Assembly: GCA_017546245.1 (NCBI GenBank)
Contig: JAFYXI010000002.1
Coordinates: 1-54,197 of the forward strand
DNA length: 54,197 nt
Reading direction: 5' to 3'
Origin: Clostridia bacterium
Lineage (GTDB): Bacteria > Bacillota > Clostridia > UBA1381 > UBA9506
Part shown: piece by piece, positions 15,574 to 25,791 of the stretch
Position numbering within the stretch: position 1 is the stretch's first letter
Layout: each line of letters opens with the position of its first letter
Translations under genes and position numbers: made by a program
The notes under the pieces: model-generated
Seen by the model: only the letters and a program-made list of their open reading frames with translations
What the model was told of the DNA's origin: nothing
Databases searched by the model: none

Positions 15574-17007
15574 TTATGCTTTGTCGAGTGCTTCTTTTAA
15601 CAGCTTGTTAATCATCTGCGGATTAGCTTTACCCTTAGATACACGCATAACCTGTCCGACCAAGAAGCCCATAGCTCTGTCTTTGCCTGCTTTATAGTCA
15701 ACAATAGACTGAGGATTCTGCGCAAGAACATCATTAACCATCTGAAGAATTGCACCTTCATCAGAAACCTGAGCAAGACCCAGCTTTTCAACTAAAGCTT
15801 CAGGATCTGCAGGCTCAGCAAACATTGCATCCAAAACTTTTTTAGCTGCGCTGTTAGAGATAGTTCCTTTGTCAATTAAAGCAATCATTTTAGCCAGCTG
15901 TGCCGGAGTAAACGGAATATCAGCCGGTTCAAGCTCTTTGTCGTTTAAAATTTTGGATATATCGCCCATAAGCCAGTTACTTGCAGTTTTTGGCTTAGCA
16001 CCCTCAGATACGGTTGCATCAAAGAAATCTGCCATCTTTTTAGAAGAGGTTAAGATAAACGCATCGTATTCAGGCAGACCGTATTCGCCGATATAGCGTG
16101 CTTTGCGCTGTTCGGGCATTTCGGGGATAGTACCTTTAATTTCTTCAACCCATTCGTCAGAAACAACGATAGGAACTAAGTCAGGTTCGGGGAAGTAGCG
16201 GTAATCCTGAGCGTCTTCTTTGCTGCGCATAGGGATACTTTCGCCGCGAACATCATCCCAACGACGGGTTTCCTGAACAATAACGCCGCCGTTATCTAAG
16301 ATTTCTGCCTGGCGTTTTTGTTCATATTCCATAGCACGAACTGCTGCACGGAAGGAGTTAACGTTCTTCATTTCGCAACGTGTGCCGAATTCTTTTTGTC
16401 CGACAGGGCGAAGAGAAACGTTTACGTCACAACGGAGCGAACCCTCCTGCATTTTGCAGTCAGAAACTTCGGTATATTCTAAGATTGATTTTAAGGTTTC
16501 TAAGTATACTCTTGCTTCTTCGGGTGAGCGTAAATCAGGCTCTGATACGATTTCAATAAGCGGAACACCGCAACGGTTGTAGTCTGCCATAGACTCGTTG
16601 CTGTAATCGTCGTGAATGAGCTTACCTGCATCTTCTTCAATGTGAATGCGTGTAATACCAATGCGGCGTGTTTCGCCGTCTACGTTAATATCAATGTAAC
16701 CGTTCTGGCAAAGCGGCAGATCAAACTGAGAAATCTGATACGCTTTCGGAAGGTCGGGGTAGAAATAGTTTTTTCTGTCCTGCTTGCCGTATTTAGTGAT
16801 AGAGCAGTTTGTAGCAAGACCGGCTTTTATTGCATAGTCAACAACTGCTTTGTTGAGTACGGGAAGAGTTCCCGGCATACCTGTACAAACGGGGCAGCAG
16901 CGAGTGTTAGGCTCGCCGCCGAATTCGTTTTTACAGCTACAGAATATTTTTGTTTTAGTTGAAAGCTCTGCATGGACTTCAAGTCCGATGACTGTCTCGT
17001 AATTCAT
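15574..17007 (-). CDS. gatB: Asp/Glu-tRNA amidotransferase subunit B
   Basis: 477 aa. GatB binds Glu-tRNA(Gln) or Asp-tRNA(Asn), activates the side chain by phosphorylation and receives ammonia from GatA. Motifs: [23 protein letters not shown], the Zn-site cysteines in CKNEF...[42 protein letters not shown] and the C-terminal YqeY-like helical domain ending [18 protein letters not shown]. It follows gatA by 14 nt in the gatCAB operon. Confidence 0.97.
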   Translation of the reverse strand: MNYETVIGLEVHAELSTKTKIFCSCKNEFGGEPNTRCCPVCTGMPGTLPVLNKAVVDYAIKAGLATNCSITKYGKQDRKNYFYPDLPKAYQISQFDLPLCQNGYIDINVDGETRRIGITRIHIEEDAGKLIHDDYSNESMADYNRCGVPLIEIVSEPDLRSPEEARVYLETLKSILEYTEVSDCKMQEGSLRCDVNVSLRPVGQKEFGTRCEMKNVNSFRAAVRAMEYEQKRQAEILDNGGVIVQETRRWDDVRGESIPMRSKEDAQDYRYFPEPDLVPIVVSDEWVEEIKGTIPEMPEQRKARYIGEYGLPEYDAFILTSSKKMADFFDATVSEGAKPKTASNWLMGDISKILNDKELEPADIPFTPAQLAKMIALIDKGTISNSAAKKVLDAMFAEPADPEALVEKLGLAQVSDEGAILQMVNDVLAQNPQSIVDYKAGKDRAMGFLVGQVMRVSKGKANPQMINKLLKEALDKA

Positions 17008-17021
17008 TTTTTAGTCCTCCC

Positions 17022-18485
17022 TTACAGATTCGGTCTTACTTTAGTAATTGTTTTTTCAAGAGCATATGCGGCATTTAATACGGTTGCCTCGCCAAACGGC
17101 TTTCCTATAATCTGAATACCAATCGGAAGACCTGCTTTATCATAACCGCAGGGGATTACGATTGCCGGCAGACCGCCGATATTAACAGAAACTGTACAAA
17201 TATCGCCCATATACATTTTGAGAGGATCGGAGGTTTTTTCTCCGATTCCGAATGCGGTGGTAGGGGAGGTAGGAGTAACAAGCACGTCATATGTTTCGAA
17301 TGCCTTATTAAAGTCATTCATAACCATTGTGCGCACTTGCTGAGCCTTTTTATAATATGCATCATAATAACCTGATGAAAGTGCATATGTTCCAATCATT
17401 ATACGACGTTTAACCTCTGCACCGAAGCCTTCGCTTCTGGTCTGGCAGTAAAGGTCTAAAAGATCGCTGAATTTTTCAGCACGGTAGCCGTATTTAACAC
17501 CGTCAAAACGTGCCAGGTTTGAGCTTGCCTCGGCGGATGAAATCATATAGTATGCAGGGAGTGCATACTCGTTAAGCGGCAGACTCATATCTGCAGCTTC
17601 TGCACCGAGTGCTTTCATATTTTCAACTGCTTTGATAATTGCGGTTGTAATTTCGCTGTCGATACCTGCGCCAAAGTATTCTTTCGGCATGCCGATTTTA
17701 AGACCTTTTATATCTCCGGTCAATGCTTTTTCAAAGTCAGGATGCTCAATATTTACACTTGTTGAATCTTTAGCATCATAGCCTGCAATGTGGTTTAAAA
17801 CCATAGCGCAGTCTTTAACGTCTTTGGTCATAGGACCAATCTGGTCAAGTGATGATGCAAATGCAATAAGACCGTAACGTGAAACAGAGCCGTATGTCGG
17901 CTTTAAGCCAACGCATCCGCAAAAAGATGCAGGCTGACGGATAGAACCGCCTGTATCAGAGCCGAGTGTAAAATATGCTTCGTCAGCAGAAACGCAGGCA
18001 GCACTTCCGCCTGAGGAACCACCCGGAACTTTTGTAATATCGTATGGATTTTTTGTCTTTTTAAAATATGAGTTTTCGGTAGATGAACCCATTGCAAACT
18101 CGTCCATATTGAGCTTTCCGAGTAAAACTGTTCCTGCATTTTTAAGCTTTTCGGTAACGGTTGCATCATACGGCGGCTTAAAGTTATAAAGCATTTTAGA
18201 AGAACATGTGGTTAAAACATTTTTAGTACACATATTGTCCTTTAATGCCATAGGAACACCGGCTAAAGCACCAACATCTTCACCCTTTGCGATTTTGGCA
18301 TCAACTGCTTCTGCCTGTGCGACAGCTTCGTCAGCTAAAACTGTTACGTAGCTTTCCACCTTATCTTCAACCTGATTGATTCTGTTTATGGCAGCTTGTG
18401 TTGCCTCTTTTGAAGAAATTTTCTTTTCTTTAATCATATCACGAATTTCGTGAGCTGTTAATGTATATAAATCCAAGTTTGCCAC
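17022..18485 (-). CDS. gatA: Asp/Glu-tRNA amidotransferase subunit A
   Basis: 487 aa amidase-signature enzyme that releases ammonia from glutamine for GatB. The Ser-cisSer-Lys triad is visible: Lys in ALKDNMCTK, the cis-Ser in [10 protein letters not shown] and the nucleophile Ser in [16 protein letters not shown]. Normal length. Located between gatC and gatB on the same strand with gaps of about 20 and 14 nt. Presence of gatCAB suggests that Gln-tRNA, and perhaps Asn-tRNA, is made indirectly. Confidence 0.97.
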   Translation of the reverse strand: MANLDLYTLTAHEIRDMIKEKKISSKEATQAAINRINQVEDKVESYVTVLADEAVAQAEAVDAKIAKGEDVGALAGVPMALKDNMCTKNVLTTCSSKMLYNFKPPYDATVTEKLKNAGTVLLGKLNMDEFAMGSSTENSYFKKTKNPYDITKVPGGSSGGSAACVSADEAYFTLGSDTGGSIRQPASFCGCVGLKPTYGSVSRYGLIAFASSLDQIGPMTKDVKDCAMVLNHIAGYDAKDSTSVNIEHPDFEKALTGDIKGLKIGMPKEYFGAGIDSEITTAIIKAVENMKALGAEAADMSLPLNEYALPAYYMISSAEASSNLARFDGVKYGYRAEKFSDLLDLYCQTRSEGFGAEVKRRIMIGTYALSSGYYDAYYKKAQQVRTMVMNDFNKAFETYDVLVTPTSPTTAFGIGEKTSDPLKMYMGDICTVSVNIGGLPAIVIPCGYDKAGLPIGIQIIGKPFGEATVLNAAYALEKTITKVRPNL

Positions 18486-18506
18486 CTCTTTTAAATCGTA
18501 AATTAA

Positions 18507-18794
18507 TTATTCAACAACTTTAGGAATCAAGAAACCGTCGCCATCTGAATCAGGAGCGTTTTGTAAAATTTCTTCTCTCGGAAATGACTCTTTAACCTCG
18601 TCTGCACGAAACGCATTCTGCATAGGGATTGCGTGTGCAGTAGGAACAACACCGTCGGTGTTTAATTCGTTTAATTTATCGGCAAAGCCTATAATATTTC
18701 CCATATCGTTTATTAAGCTTTCGGTCTCCGCTTCGGTAAGGTTTAATCGTGCAAGCTTAGCAACGTGCAAAACCTCTTCTTTGGTTATTTTCAT
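18507..18794 (-). CDS. gatC: Asp/Glu-tRNA amidotransferase subunit C
   Basis: 95 aa. GatC wraps around and stabilises the GatA-GatB interface. Family features are ITKEEVLHVAKLARLNLTEAE, the helix up to FADKLNELNTDGVVPTAH and the C-terminal FRADEVKESFPREEILQNAPDSDGDGFLIPKVVE. It is first of the gat genes and follows the DUF1015 gene by 12 nt. Confidence 0.95.
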   Translation of the reverse strand: MKITKEEVLHVAKLARLNLTEAETESLINDMGNIIGFADKLNELNTDGVVPTAHAIPMQNAFRADEVKESFPREEILQNAPDSDGDGFLIPKVVE

Positions 18795-18806
18795 ATCGGA
18801 TTCCTC

Positions 18807-20114
18807 CTAGAATTTATTCATAACAAGACCTGTTATAAGTTTCGGATAGAAATAAGTTGATTTTTGAGGCATTTTTTCGTTAGCTAACGATACATCTTTA
18901 ATTTCGTGTACCTTTGTTGCGTTTAAAAGGAAGGAACACTGATATTCGCCGCTCTTTACGCTGTCAGCCGCTTCGCTTGCATAACGTGTGTATACAAGGT
19001 TTTTCTGATTTGCCATATTTTCCATATCAATTCCGAAAATATCACCCAAAATAAGAGTGTGAAGTATTGCAACATCAAGACCGAGCCAAGCATCCGATTT
19101 GTCGGCAATATGCTTTTTCATAGCTGTTTTATCGGTTAATGTTAAAAGATAGAAATAGTCCTTGCCGGTATAAAAAGCAAATGCCTTTTCGGTATCTTTT
19201 AATGCATCAATAGCCGCTTCCATTTCTTTAGCGGCATCGGCTTTTACAGCAATCTTTTCAGATGCAAACACTCCGTCAAGTTTTTCGATTACTTCGTTTT
19301 CGTCGAAGTGCTCAAGATTTTTAACCATACGGTGAGTAGGAAGAACAACCAAACCGGGGTCGTCCATTTCAACCAGCATCATCATGACGTAGTTAAACAG
19401 GTCATCCTGAGTATAGTCCGGGTTTTCTTCGCGCATTTTATTGCGGAAGTTTAAGGCTGTTTCGTAGCGGTGGTGACCGTCTGCAATAAACAGCTGCTTG
19501 TCGGCAAAGCCTGCCTGAACATCGGCGATTGTTTTCTCATCGGTAACTACCCAAAGATTCTGAATAATTCCGTCTTTTGCAGTAAAGCTTACATCAGCAG
19601 GACGTGAAGATATTTCTGCAATTTTTTTAGTAAGTGTTTTTTCAGAATCCATATAAAGACAATAAATCTGCGAGAAGTTTGCATGAGTTGTGCTCATTAA
19701 ATTAAAACGGTCTGTTTTTGCTTTTGAAAGTGTTTCTTCGTGCGGAAGAACAATTTTCTTTGAAAACTCAGCAAGCTCAACTAAGGTAATAAATCCTTTA
19801 AATGATTTTGTTTCGCCACCGGGCAGAGTAAAGATTTCTTCATAAAGATAAACAGCCGGCTTTTCTTCAAAGCACAAAATCTGCTCGTCAATCCATGTTT
19901 TTAAATCTTGGGCTGTACGTGTATAGCGGTTGTTGCTTTCGTTATCGTCAGCAAATTCTTTTCCTAACTCCAAACGGATTACGCTGTGAGGGTCAAGATT
20001 GTAAAATTCCTCCTGCTCTTTAGGAGAAATAATGTCATAAGGTGGTGTTGTAACTGCGGAAAGGTCTTTGTTTTCGTTGTAACGCAGTCCGCGAAATGGA
20101 ATAATTTTTGCCAT
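18807..20114 (-). CDS. DUF1015 family protein
   Basis: 435 aa. Members share PFRGLRYN, TTPPYDIISP, the conserved LFIADGHHRYETAL and VLPTHRMV, all seen here. The ADGHHRYE motif suggests a catalytic or metal-binding role, but the reaction is not established to my knowledge. The protein is cytosolic with no signal peptide. It sits 12 nt upstream of gatC on the same strand, so co-expression with the amidotransferase is likely; any functional link is inference. Confidence 0.88.
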   Translation of the reverse strand: MAKIIPFRGLRYNENKDLSAVTTPPYDIISPKEQEEFYNLDPHSVIRLELGKEFADDNESNNRYTRTAQDLKTWIDEQILCFEEKPAVYLYEEIFTLPGGETKSFKGFITLVELAEFSKKIVLPHEETLSKAKTDRFNLMSTTHANFSQIYCLYMDSEKTLTKKIAEISSRPADVSFTAKDGIIQNLWVVTDEKTIADVQAGFADKQLFIADGHHRYETALNFRNKMREENPDYTQDDLFNYVMMMLVEMDDPGLVVLPTHRMVKNLEHFDENEVIEKLDGVFASEKIAVKADAAKEMEAAIDALKDTEKAFAFYTGKDYFYLLTLTDKTAMKKHIADKSDAWLGLDVAILHTLILGDIFGIDMENMANQKNLVYTRYASEAADSVKSGEYQCSFLLNATKVHEIKDVSLANEKMPQKSTYFYPKLITGLVMNKF

Positions 20115-20149
20115 GTTTGTCGTCCTTTCTTTTACTGAATTTATGTATA

Positions 20150-20815
20150 TTATTTATTATTTTCTAAAAATGGTATTAAATCAATCGGTTTTTCAAAAAG
20201 CATATCTGCACCTGCGCGAAGCAAGGTTTTTTCATCGCGAAAGCCCCACAGAGCACCTGCGGCGAACATACCTGCATTTTTGGCTGTTATAATATCCTGA
20301 GCTGAGTCGCCCAAAAACAGTATTTCTGACGGATTGACACCTAAATCCTTTGCAATAGTCAAAGAAGAGGTTGGGTCGGGTTTTATAGGAACTCCCGGCT
20401 TTTCACCGCAGATGGCGGCAAAACTAAAGTCAGAAAAATAGTGATTTACTATTATATTTGCAGGCTTGTCTGCTTTGTTTGATAAAACACATAACGGAAT
20501 GTTGTTTTGATTCAGAAAACTGAATAATTCATTTATTCCGTCATACGGTCTGGTTTTTACGTTCCAATTTAAAAGATAATATTCTTTAAGCTCTGCGGTG
20601 CACGCATCAACCATATTATCATCAGATTTATACTCAGCAGGCAGACTGTCGCGTATAAGATTACGCATACCGTTTCCGATTGTCATGCGTATAAAATCCA
20701 ATGTATGTGTTTTAAAATTATGGTTTTTCAAAACATAATTTACAGAATCGCATAAATCCTCTAAAGAATTTATAATTGTTCCGTCTAAGTCAAATATTAC
20801 AGCTTTAAATTGCAT
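20150..20815 (-). CDS. HAD phosphatase, phosphoglycolate phosphatase-like
   Basis: 221 aa. HAD motifs I-IV are complete: FDLDGTIINS (nucleophile Asp), LSNKADKPA, a Lys in PIKPDP, and FLGDSAQDIITAKNAG. The alpha-helical C1 cap between motifs I and II is of the Gph/PpaX type, so 2-phosphoglycolate or pyrophosphate are candidate substrates, not decidable here. It lies 10 nt after the YesL-like gene and 35 nt before DUF1015 in a same-strand run. Confidence 0.88.
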   Translation of the reverse strand: MQFKAVIFDLDGTIINSLEDLCDSVNYVLKNHNFKTHTLDFIRMTIGNGMRNLIRDSLPAEYKSDDNMVDACTAELKEYYLLNWNVKTRPYDGINELFSFLNQNNIPLCVLSNKADKPANIIVNHYFSDFSFAAICGEKPGVPIKPDPTSSLTIAKDLGVNPSEILFLGDSAQDIITAKNAGMFAAGALWGFRDEKTLLRAGADMLFEKPIDLIPFLENNK

Positions 20816-20825
20816 TTTTTACCTC

Positions 20826-21668
20826 TTATTTATCCAAAAGAGAGTCATCGAATACATTTTCGGTATCATCTTCCGGCTTTTCTATCTGTGACATCATATA
20901 TTTATCCATTACATTCCATACATAATAGTTCATTGTGTATGAGCTCCAAACAATTAAGAATAATGGCATTAAAATTAACCATACGAGCGGATAGTTCCAT
21001 ACAAGCACACCGTGAACTACACCTAAAATGATAAGAATGAATAAGTTTTGAGGTAACTTTGATATTGCAAATATCCACGAATTTTTAAGAATATGAATAA
21101 GCTTCATATCAAATGTAACCATAATGGGATACACATAAAAGCTCATAGACAGCATAAAAATGGTAACAACAATGGCAATTCCGAAAAGAATACCTGTGTT
21201 TAATCCGTGTGTAACAAAGAAATTAAGATAGAAGAAGAATGCTGTCGCAAGCAAGTAAGTAACTACAACCTGAAGAACACTCATTAAAAGCCCCTGCTTA
21301 ATGTTCTTTTTGGAATGTTCAAAAAAGTCAGATGCCATAAATGCGTGCTCCTGACGTGAATAGTTACGGATAACATAGGTAAGACCTGCTGTAAAAGGTC
21401 CCGTCAGCATAAGCGGAATGAACGGAAGCGGTGGCAGAAGAGTAAGCTGACCTTTAATTAAAGCACTTAAAATCTCCACCCAGTCATATCCGATAGCTAA
21501 AAACAAGCTTGCTCCTATAAAAAGTATATTGCATACGGCATAAAGTAAATTGAGCTGCACCAGTTTCCAGAATTTTCTTGATAAAATATCAAAATAATTT
21601 CGTTTTAAAGCCTCTTCTTTTGAAATGCCTTTTCCCGGCTTTGCATAGCCGCCGCCAAAAATACCCAT
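20826..21668 (-). CDS. DUF624 (YesL-like) membrane protein
   Basis: 280 aa with about five membrane helices. The cytosolic N-terminus has the short Gly-rich start MGIFGGGYAKPGKGI, followed by NYFDILSRKFWKLVQLNLLY, the typical opening of the YesL/DUF624 family. GPFTAGLTYVIRNYSRQEHAFMASDFFEHSKKN and a hydrophobic second half follow. The function is unknown; relatives often sit near sugar-transport genes, but this one sits among housekeeping genes. The C-terminal 20 residues are acidic. Confidence 0.82.
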   Translation of the reverse strand: MGIFGGGYAKPGKGISKEEALKRNYFDILSRKFWKLVQLNLLYAVCNILFIGASLFLAIGYDWVEILSALIKGQLTLLPPLPFIPLMLTGPFTAGLTYVIRNYSRQEHAFMASDFFEHSKKNIKQGLLMSVLQVVVTYLLATAFFFYLNFFVTHGLNTGILFGIAIVVTIFMLSMSFYVYPIMVTFDMKLIHILKNSWIFAISKLPQNLFILIILGVVHGVLVWNYPLVWLILMPLFLIVWSSYTMNYYVWNVMDKYMMSQIEKPEDDTENVFDDSLLDK

Positions 21669-21680
21669 AATTAAATCCTC

Positions 21681-22913
21681 CTAATTATCGTTACGTGTTT
21701 TTCTTAACATTGTGCGCTCGGGAAACCGTCCCGGCAGGCGCATTTTTATTATCTGCTGAGCGTGAGGAGCAGAGGTTATCTCTTCGTTATCCTCATTTGT
21801 CATTTTATTAACCGTGTATGGTATGAAATCACCGACGGGCGGAACTATTTCAAGCTCATCGCCGGCGAAAAAACGGTTTCTCTGAGAAAGAATTGTTTCT
21901 CCGGTGCTTTCGTCATATCCATCTACCATTGCGACGATTTCGTATGTTCTTATATAGCTTGACGAGCCGTAAACCTGAGCATCGCTATCCGGCTTGCCAA
22001 GGTAAAATCCTGTGGTGTAGTGACGGTTACTTACCTTTGAAAGCTCGTCAGTCCATTTTGGATTAAAAGTGTATTTTTCAGGATTTGCAAGATACGAGTC
22101 GATTGCCTCGCGGTATGCCTTAACAACTGTTGCTACATAATATTCGGTTTTAACACGTCCTTCAAGCTTAAAGCTTGTAATTCCGCTTTTTATAAGCTCA
22201 GGGATGTGCTCAATCATACACAAATCGCGTGAGTTGAAAATAAATGTACCGCGTTCGTTTTCAAAAACATCTAAATATTCACCGGGGCGCTGTTGTTCAA
22301 CCAAGGAATAGTTCCAACGGCAGGGATGAGCACATTCTCCCTGATTTGCATCGCGGCTTGTCATATAGTTTGACAAAAGGCAACGGCCTGAATATGAAAT
22401 ACACATAGCGCCGTGAACAAAAGCCTCGAGTTCAAGCTGGGGTGATACTTTCTGACGTATTTCGCTTATTTCGTCAAGTGATAATTCGCGTGCTAAAACC
22501 ACACGTTTTGCGCCTAAATCATTCCACGCCTGAACAGAACGATAGTTTACGTTGTTTGCCTGGGTGCTTATGTGAACCGGAATGTTTGGTGCGTATTGTT
22601 TAGCGAGCATAAATGCTCCTAAATCTGCAATTATAAGCGCATCCGGCCCTAATTCGTTTATCTCTTCCAAAAACTTAGGAAAGGCATCAATGTCTTTGTT
22701 GTGTGGAATTATGTTTGCGGTAATATACATTTTCTTGCCGTGTGCGTGTGCAAACTCTATACCGCGAGCCAAATCATCACGTGAAAAGTTTTTTGCCGCC
22801 GCACGAAGAGAAAATGCTTCTCCGCCTGCATAAACGGCATCTGCACCATATGTAATTGCCATTTTAAGTCTGTCAAGATTTCCGGCAGGAGCCAAAAGTT
22901 CTATTGGATTCAT
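21681..22913 (-). CDS. U32 family protein, probable tRNA hydroxylation enzyme (TrhP-like)
   Basis: 410 aa. It carries the U32 signature EAFVHGAMCISYSGRC followed by LLSNYMTSRDANQGECAHPCRWNY, and starts with IELLAPAGNLDRLKMAITYGADAVYAGG. Annotated historically as peptidases, the closest experimentally studied relatives (TrhP/YrrN-YrrO, RlhA) hydroxylate RNA: TrhP makes 5-hydroxyuridine at tRNA wobble position 34. The conserved cysteines fit Fe-S ligands. The ATG at 22913 has AGAGGA upstream; an earlier in-frame ATG lies inside dxs and is rejected. It follows dxs closely. Confidence 0.88.
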   Translation of the reverse strand: MNPIELLAPAGNLDRLKMAITYGADAVYAGGEAFSLRAAAKNFSRDDLARGIEFAHAHGKKMYITANIIPHNKDIDAFPKFLEEINELGPDALIIADLGAFMLAKQYAPNIPVHISTQANNVNYRSVQAWNDLGAKRVVLARELSLDEISEIRQKVSPQLELEAFVHGAMCISYSGRCLLSNYMTSRDANQGECAHPCRWNYSLVEQQRPGEYLDVFENERGTFIFNSRDLCMIEHIPELIKSGITSFKLEGRVKTEYYVATVVKAYREAIDSYLANPEKYTFNPKWTDELSKVSNRHYTTGFYLGKPDSDAQVYGSSSYIRTYEIVAMVDGYDESTGETILSQRNRFFAGDELEIVPPVGDFIPYTVNKMTNEDNEEITSAPHAQQIIKMRLPGRFPERTMLRKTRNDN

Positions 22914-22918
22914 ATTTT

Positions 22919-24787
22919 TTATCCTCTCAATTTTTTGATAATATCCTGAGCAATGGTGTTTTCGTCTAATCCGCAATGCTTGTACAAAATTTCAGGATTT
23001 CCGTGCGGAACAACCGGATTTTCATGAGCTTTGATTAAAAGCTTTGTATTAAGCTCGCTATCTGCTAAAGTCGATGCAACCGACTCTCCGAAACCTCCAC
23101 GGCGGATTCCGTCTTCTAAAGTTACCAAAAGCGGATATTCTTTGGCTAAATCCGTAACAAAGGCTTTATTAACCGGGAAAATCGTGCGCATATTAACAAC
23201 AGTTGCGCCGATGTTTTGCTCTTTTAAAAGTTCGCAGGCAGATACAGCCTTTGAGAGCATATTGCCCACCGCTAAAATACACACATCTTTACCCTGGGTA
23301 AGCAAATCAGATTTGCCGTATGTAAACGGTGTTTTGTTTTCGTAAACACATTGACTGTTACCTCTGGGATAGCGGATTGCTATCGGTCCGTTATGCTCAA
23401 GTACGGCATAGTCAAGCATTTCGCCCAGCTCGTCAAGGTTTGACGGAGCAAGTATAGTCATATTCGGCATAGCCGATAAAAAGCTTAAATCATAAACTCC
23501 CTGATGCGTTTCTCCATCTTCGCCAACTATTCCTGCACGGTCGATGCAGAAAACTATATGAAGATTCTGAAGACACACATCGTGCAGAAGCTGATCGTAT
23601 GCGCGCTGCAAAAACGATGAATAAACAGCAAATACAGGGGTAAATCCGCCTTTTGCAAGACCTGCGGCAAAGGTTACGGCATGCTGCTCAGCTATTCCTG
23701 CATCGAAAAACCTGTCAGGATATTTTTCGGCAAACCCAACAAGTCCTGTACCTACCGGCATTGCTGCGGTAATTGCACAAAGTTTTGGTGTTTTATCGGC
23801 AAGCGATAAAAGATGTCTGCCGAATGCAGAAGAATAATCTTCTGATTTTCCTTTTTTTTGCGCCTCGCCGGTATCTACCGCAAAACGGCTTATTCCGTGA
23901 AACAGTACCGGAGCTTCTTCTGCAAATTTATATCCTTTACCTTTTTTGGTAAGAATATGCAATAAAACAGGATTATTTATACTTTTTGCACTTTCTAAAA
24001 CATAGCTTAAAAGCTCTGTATCGTGACCGTCAATCGGACCTAAATAAGTGAATCCTAAATCTTCAAATATAGTTGAGCTTGTCAAAAAATGACGAAAGCT
24101 GTCTTTTAAGCGTTTTGAAATTTTAAGCAATGGCTCACCGACAAGGGGCAAGCGTCTGAAAAACCGTTCTACCAAAGCTTTGAACTTAAAATATGCAGGC
24201 TTAGAACGTATTTTGGTTAAATATGTTGATATTCCGCCCACGTTTTTAGATATTGACATATTGTTATCATTTAAAATAACAATAAAGTTTTTCTTCATTG
24301 GTCCTGCATCGTTTAATGCTTCAAAAGCCATACCGCCGGTCAGTGCGCCGTCTCCTATAACTGCGGCAACGTAGTTGTCATCGTCTTTTAAGTTTCGGGC
24401 TTCGGCAAGACCAAGTGCGGCAGAAACCGATGTGCTTGAGTGTCCTGTGTTAAAAGAGTCATACTCACTTTCTTCGCATTTAGGAAAGCCGGAAAGTCCG
24501 CCAAACTGGCGCAGAGTATCAAAGCGCTCGCGTCTGCCCGTTAACAGCTTGTGAACGTATGTCTGATGCCCTACATCCCACACGATTTTATCCTTGGGCA
24601 AATCAAATACTTTAAACAGAGCTAAAGTAAGCTCTACAACGCCAAGATTAGATGCTAAATGACCGCCGGTTTTTGACACGCTGTCAACCAAAAATGCTCT
24701 TATTTCGTCAGCTAACAGCGTAAGTTCACGGTCGTTTAACTTTTTAACATCGTCAGGACAGTTTATTTTTTCTAAAATCTCATACAT
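22919..24787 (-). CDS. dxs: 1-deoxy-D-xylulose-5-phosphate synthase
   Basis: 622 aa thiamine diphosphate enzyme that condenses pyruvate and glyceraldehyde-3-phosphate, the first step of the MEP isoprenoid pathway (also feeding thiamine and pyridoxal). Motifs: HLASNLGVVELTLAL, the ThDP loop GDGALTGGMAFEALNDAG, the transketolase-type DGHD and the C-terminal domain with GEDGETHQGVYDLSF and IRYPRG. It starts four bases downstream of the yqeG stop. In many Clostridia dxs neighbours xseB/ispA/TlyA, which are absent here. Confidence 0.97.
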   Translation of the reverse strand: MYEILEKINCPDDVKKLNDRELTLLADEIRAFLVDSVSKTGGHLASNLGVVELTLALFKVFDLPKDKIVWDVGHQTYVHKLLTGRRERFDTLRQFGGLSGFPKCEESEYDSFNTGHSSTSVSAALGLAEARNLKDDDNYVAAVIGDGALTGGMAFEALNDAGPMKKNFIVILNDNNMSISKNVGGISTYLTKIRSKPAYFKFKALVERFFRRLPLVGEPLLKISKRLKDSFRHFLTSSTIFEDLGFTYLGPIDGHDTELLSYVLESAKSINNPVLLHILTKKGKGYKFAEEAPVLFHGISRFAVDTGEAQKKGKSEDYSSAFGRHLLSLADKTPKLCAITAAMPVGTGLVGFAEKYPDRFFDAGIAEQHAVTFAAGLAKGGFTPVFAVYSSFLQRAYDQLLHDVCLQNLHIVFCIDRAGIVGEDGETHQGVYDLSFLSAMPNMTILAPSNLDELGEMLDYAVLEHNGPIAIRYPRGNSQCVYENKTPFTYGKSDLLTQGKDVCILAVGNMLSKAVSACELLKEQNIGATVVNMRTIFPVNKAFVTDLAKEYPLLVTLEDGIRRGGFGESVASTLADSELNTKLLIKAHENPVVPHGNPEILYKHCGLDENTIAQDIIKKLRG

Positions 24788-24791
24788 AATA

Positions 24792-25280
24792 TCACTCTTT
24801 TATCTTTTTTAGTATGATGCGTTCAAAATAACGCTTAATATAAAAGAATTTATTTTCTATCTGTTCTATCGGATCAACCAAAACAGTATAAAAACCCATG
24901 CGGTTGCCGCCGTAAACATCGGTAAATATCTGGTCTCCGACCAATGCTGTTTCTTTTGCGGCTGTGCCTAAAAGCTGCATTGCACGTTTTAAGTTTTTCT
25001 TTGCAGGTTTTTTTGCATCTCCTATGGCATCGAGCTTTAGAGTTCTGTTAAAAAGCTCGACACGCGGAATTTTGCCGTTTGATATAAGGCAGATGCCAAA
25101 TCCTTCTTTTTTCACATTATCAATTAAAGAGAGCACCTTTTCGCCCGGTTCGGCAACTCTGTGGCTTTCTAAAGTATTGTCGATATCAAAAATAATCCCT
25201 CGTATACCTGATTCTTTAAGCTTTTTTAAATCTAAAGAATGAACCGAGTCAATTTTCTGTTTCGGGATAAAACATTGCAT
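24792..25280 (-). CDS. yqeG: YqeG family HAD-IIIA phosphatase
   Basis: 162 aa. HAD motifs IFDIDNTL (nucleophile Asp), LISNGK, and KPAKKNLKRA with ALVGDQIFTDVYGGNRMG, matching YqeG of Firmicutes, a predicted phosphatase with unknown substrate. In Bacillus yqeG precedes yqeH-aroE; here it precedes dxs. It is the first gene of the run and has a plausible promoter about 100 nt upstream. GGAAGGAGC is the ribosome site. Confidence 0.9.
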   Translation of the reverse strand: MQCFIPKQKIDSVHSLDLKKLKESGIRGIIFDIDNTLESHRVAEPGEKVLSLIDNVKKEGFGICLISNGKIPRVELFNRTLKLDAIGDAKKPAKKNLKRAMQLLGTAAKETALVGDQIFTDVYGGNRMGFYTVLVDPIEQIENKFFYIKRYFERIILKKIKE

Positions 25281-25376
25281 TGTGCCGCTCCTTCCGAATA
25301 AGTGTCATACTGTGATGCAAGTATTAAAAAGTCTTATATGCAAATAAAAAACGGACATTTTTATACCTATTTTATT

Positions 25377-25405
25377 ATTCTATCATATTATTGGTTTTTG
25401 GTAAA
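25377..25405 (-). promoter_or_regulatory. Promoter of yqeG-dxs run
   Basis: TTTACC (25400-25405), 17-nt spacer, TAGAAT (25377-25382) on the minus strand, just after the TSUP gene stop; leader of about 90 nt. Confidence 0.6.
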
Positions 25406-25416
25406 GGGGAAAATCG

Positions 25417-25791
25417 TTATTTTTTTCGTTTTTCTTTATCTTTTTTGCATATTTCATATATTCCCATAAAAAAAAGAAATCCGCCGAACAGTTTTTTTAA
25501 TAATTTGGCATGTATAACCAGAGCTAAATACGAACCGCCGACAGCGCCTGCTATGCCTGATATAATAATCGGAATTGCAATTTTATAGTCTATTGCTTTA
25601 TTTTTTATGTGTACAAAAAGTGCAACAACGGCAGTAGGTATAAAATACAAAAGATTTACGCCCTGTGCGGTGTGCTGGTCAATTGAAAGAAAAATAGAAA
25701 GTGCAGGAATTAAAATTGTTCCTCCGCCTATGCCCATTCCGCTTATAATTCCTGCGGCAAAGCCCGAAATAACCGGTAAAAAAATATTCAT
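25417..25791 (-). CDS. TSUP (TauE/SafE) transporter, half-size, second subunit
   Basis: 124 aa with about four membrane helices. The family signature GMGIGGGTILIPALSIFLSIDQHTAQGVNLLYFIP is at the N-terminus. TSUP proteins export or import sulfonates, sulfite or small organic acids; the substrate is unknown. At 124 aa it is half of a standard 250-aa member. It overlaps its partner upstream by 4 nt (ATGA), so the two halves probably assemble as one transporter. Confidence 0.85.
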   Translation of the reverse strand: MNIFLPVISGFAAGIISGMGIGGGTILIPALSIFLSIDQHTAQGVNLLYFIPTAVVALFVHIKNKAIDYKIAIPIIISGIAGAVGGSYLALVIHAKLLKKLFGGFLFFMGIYEICKKDKEKRKK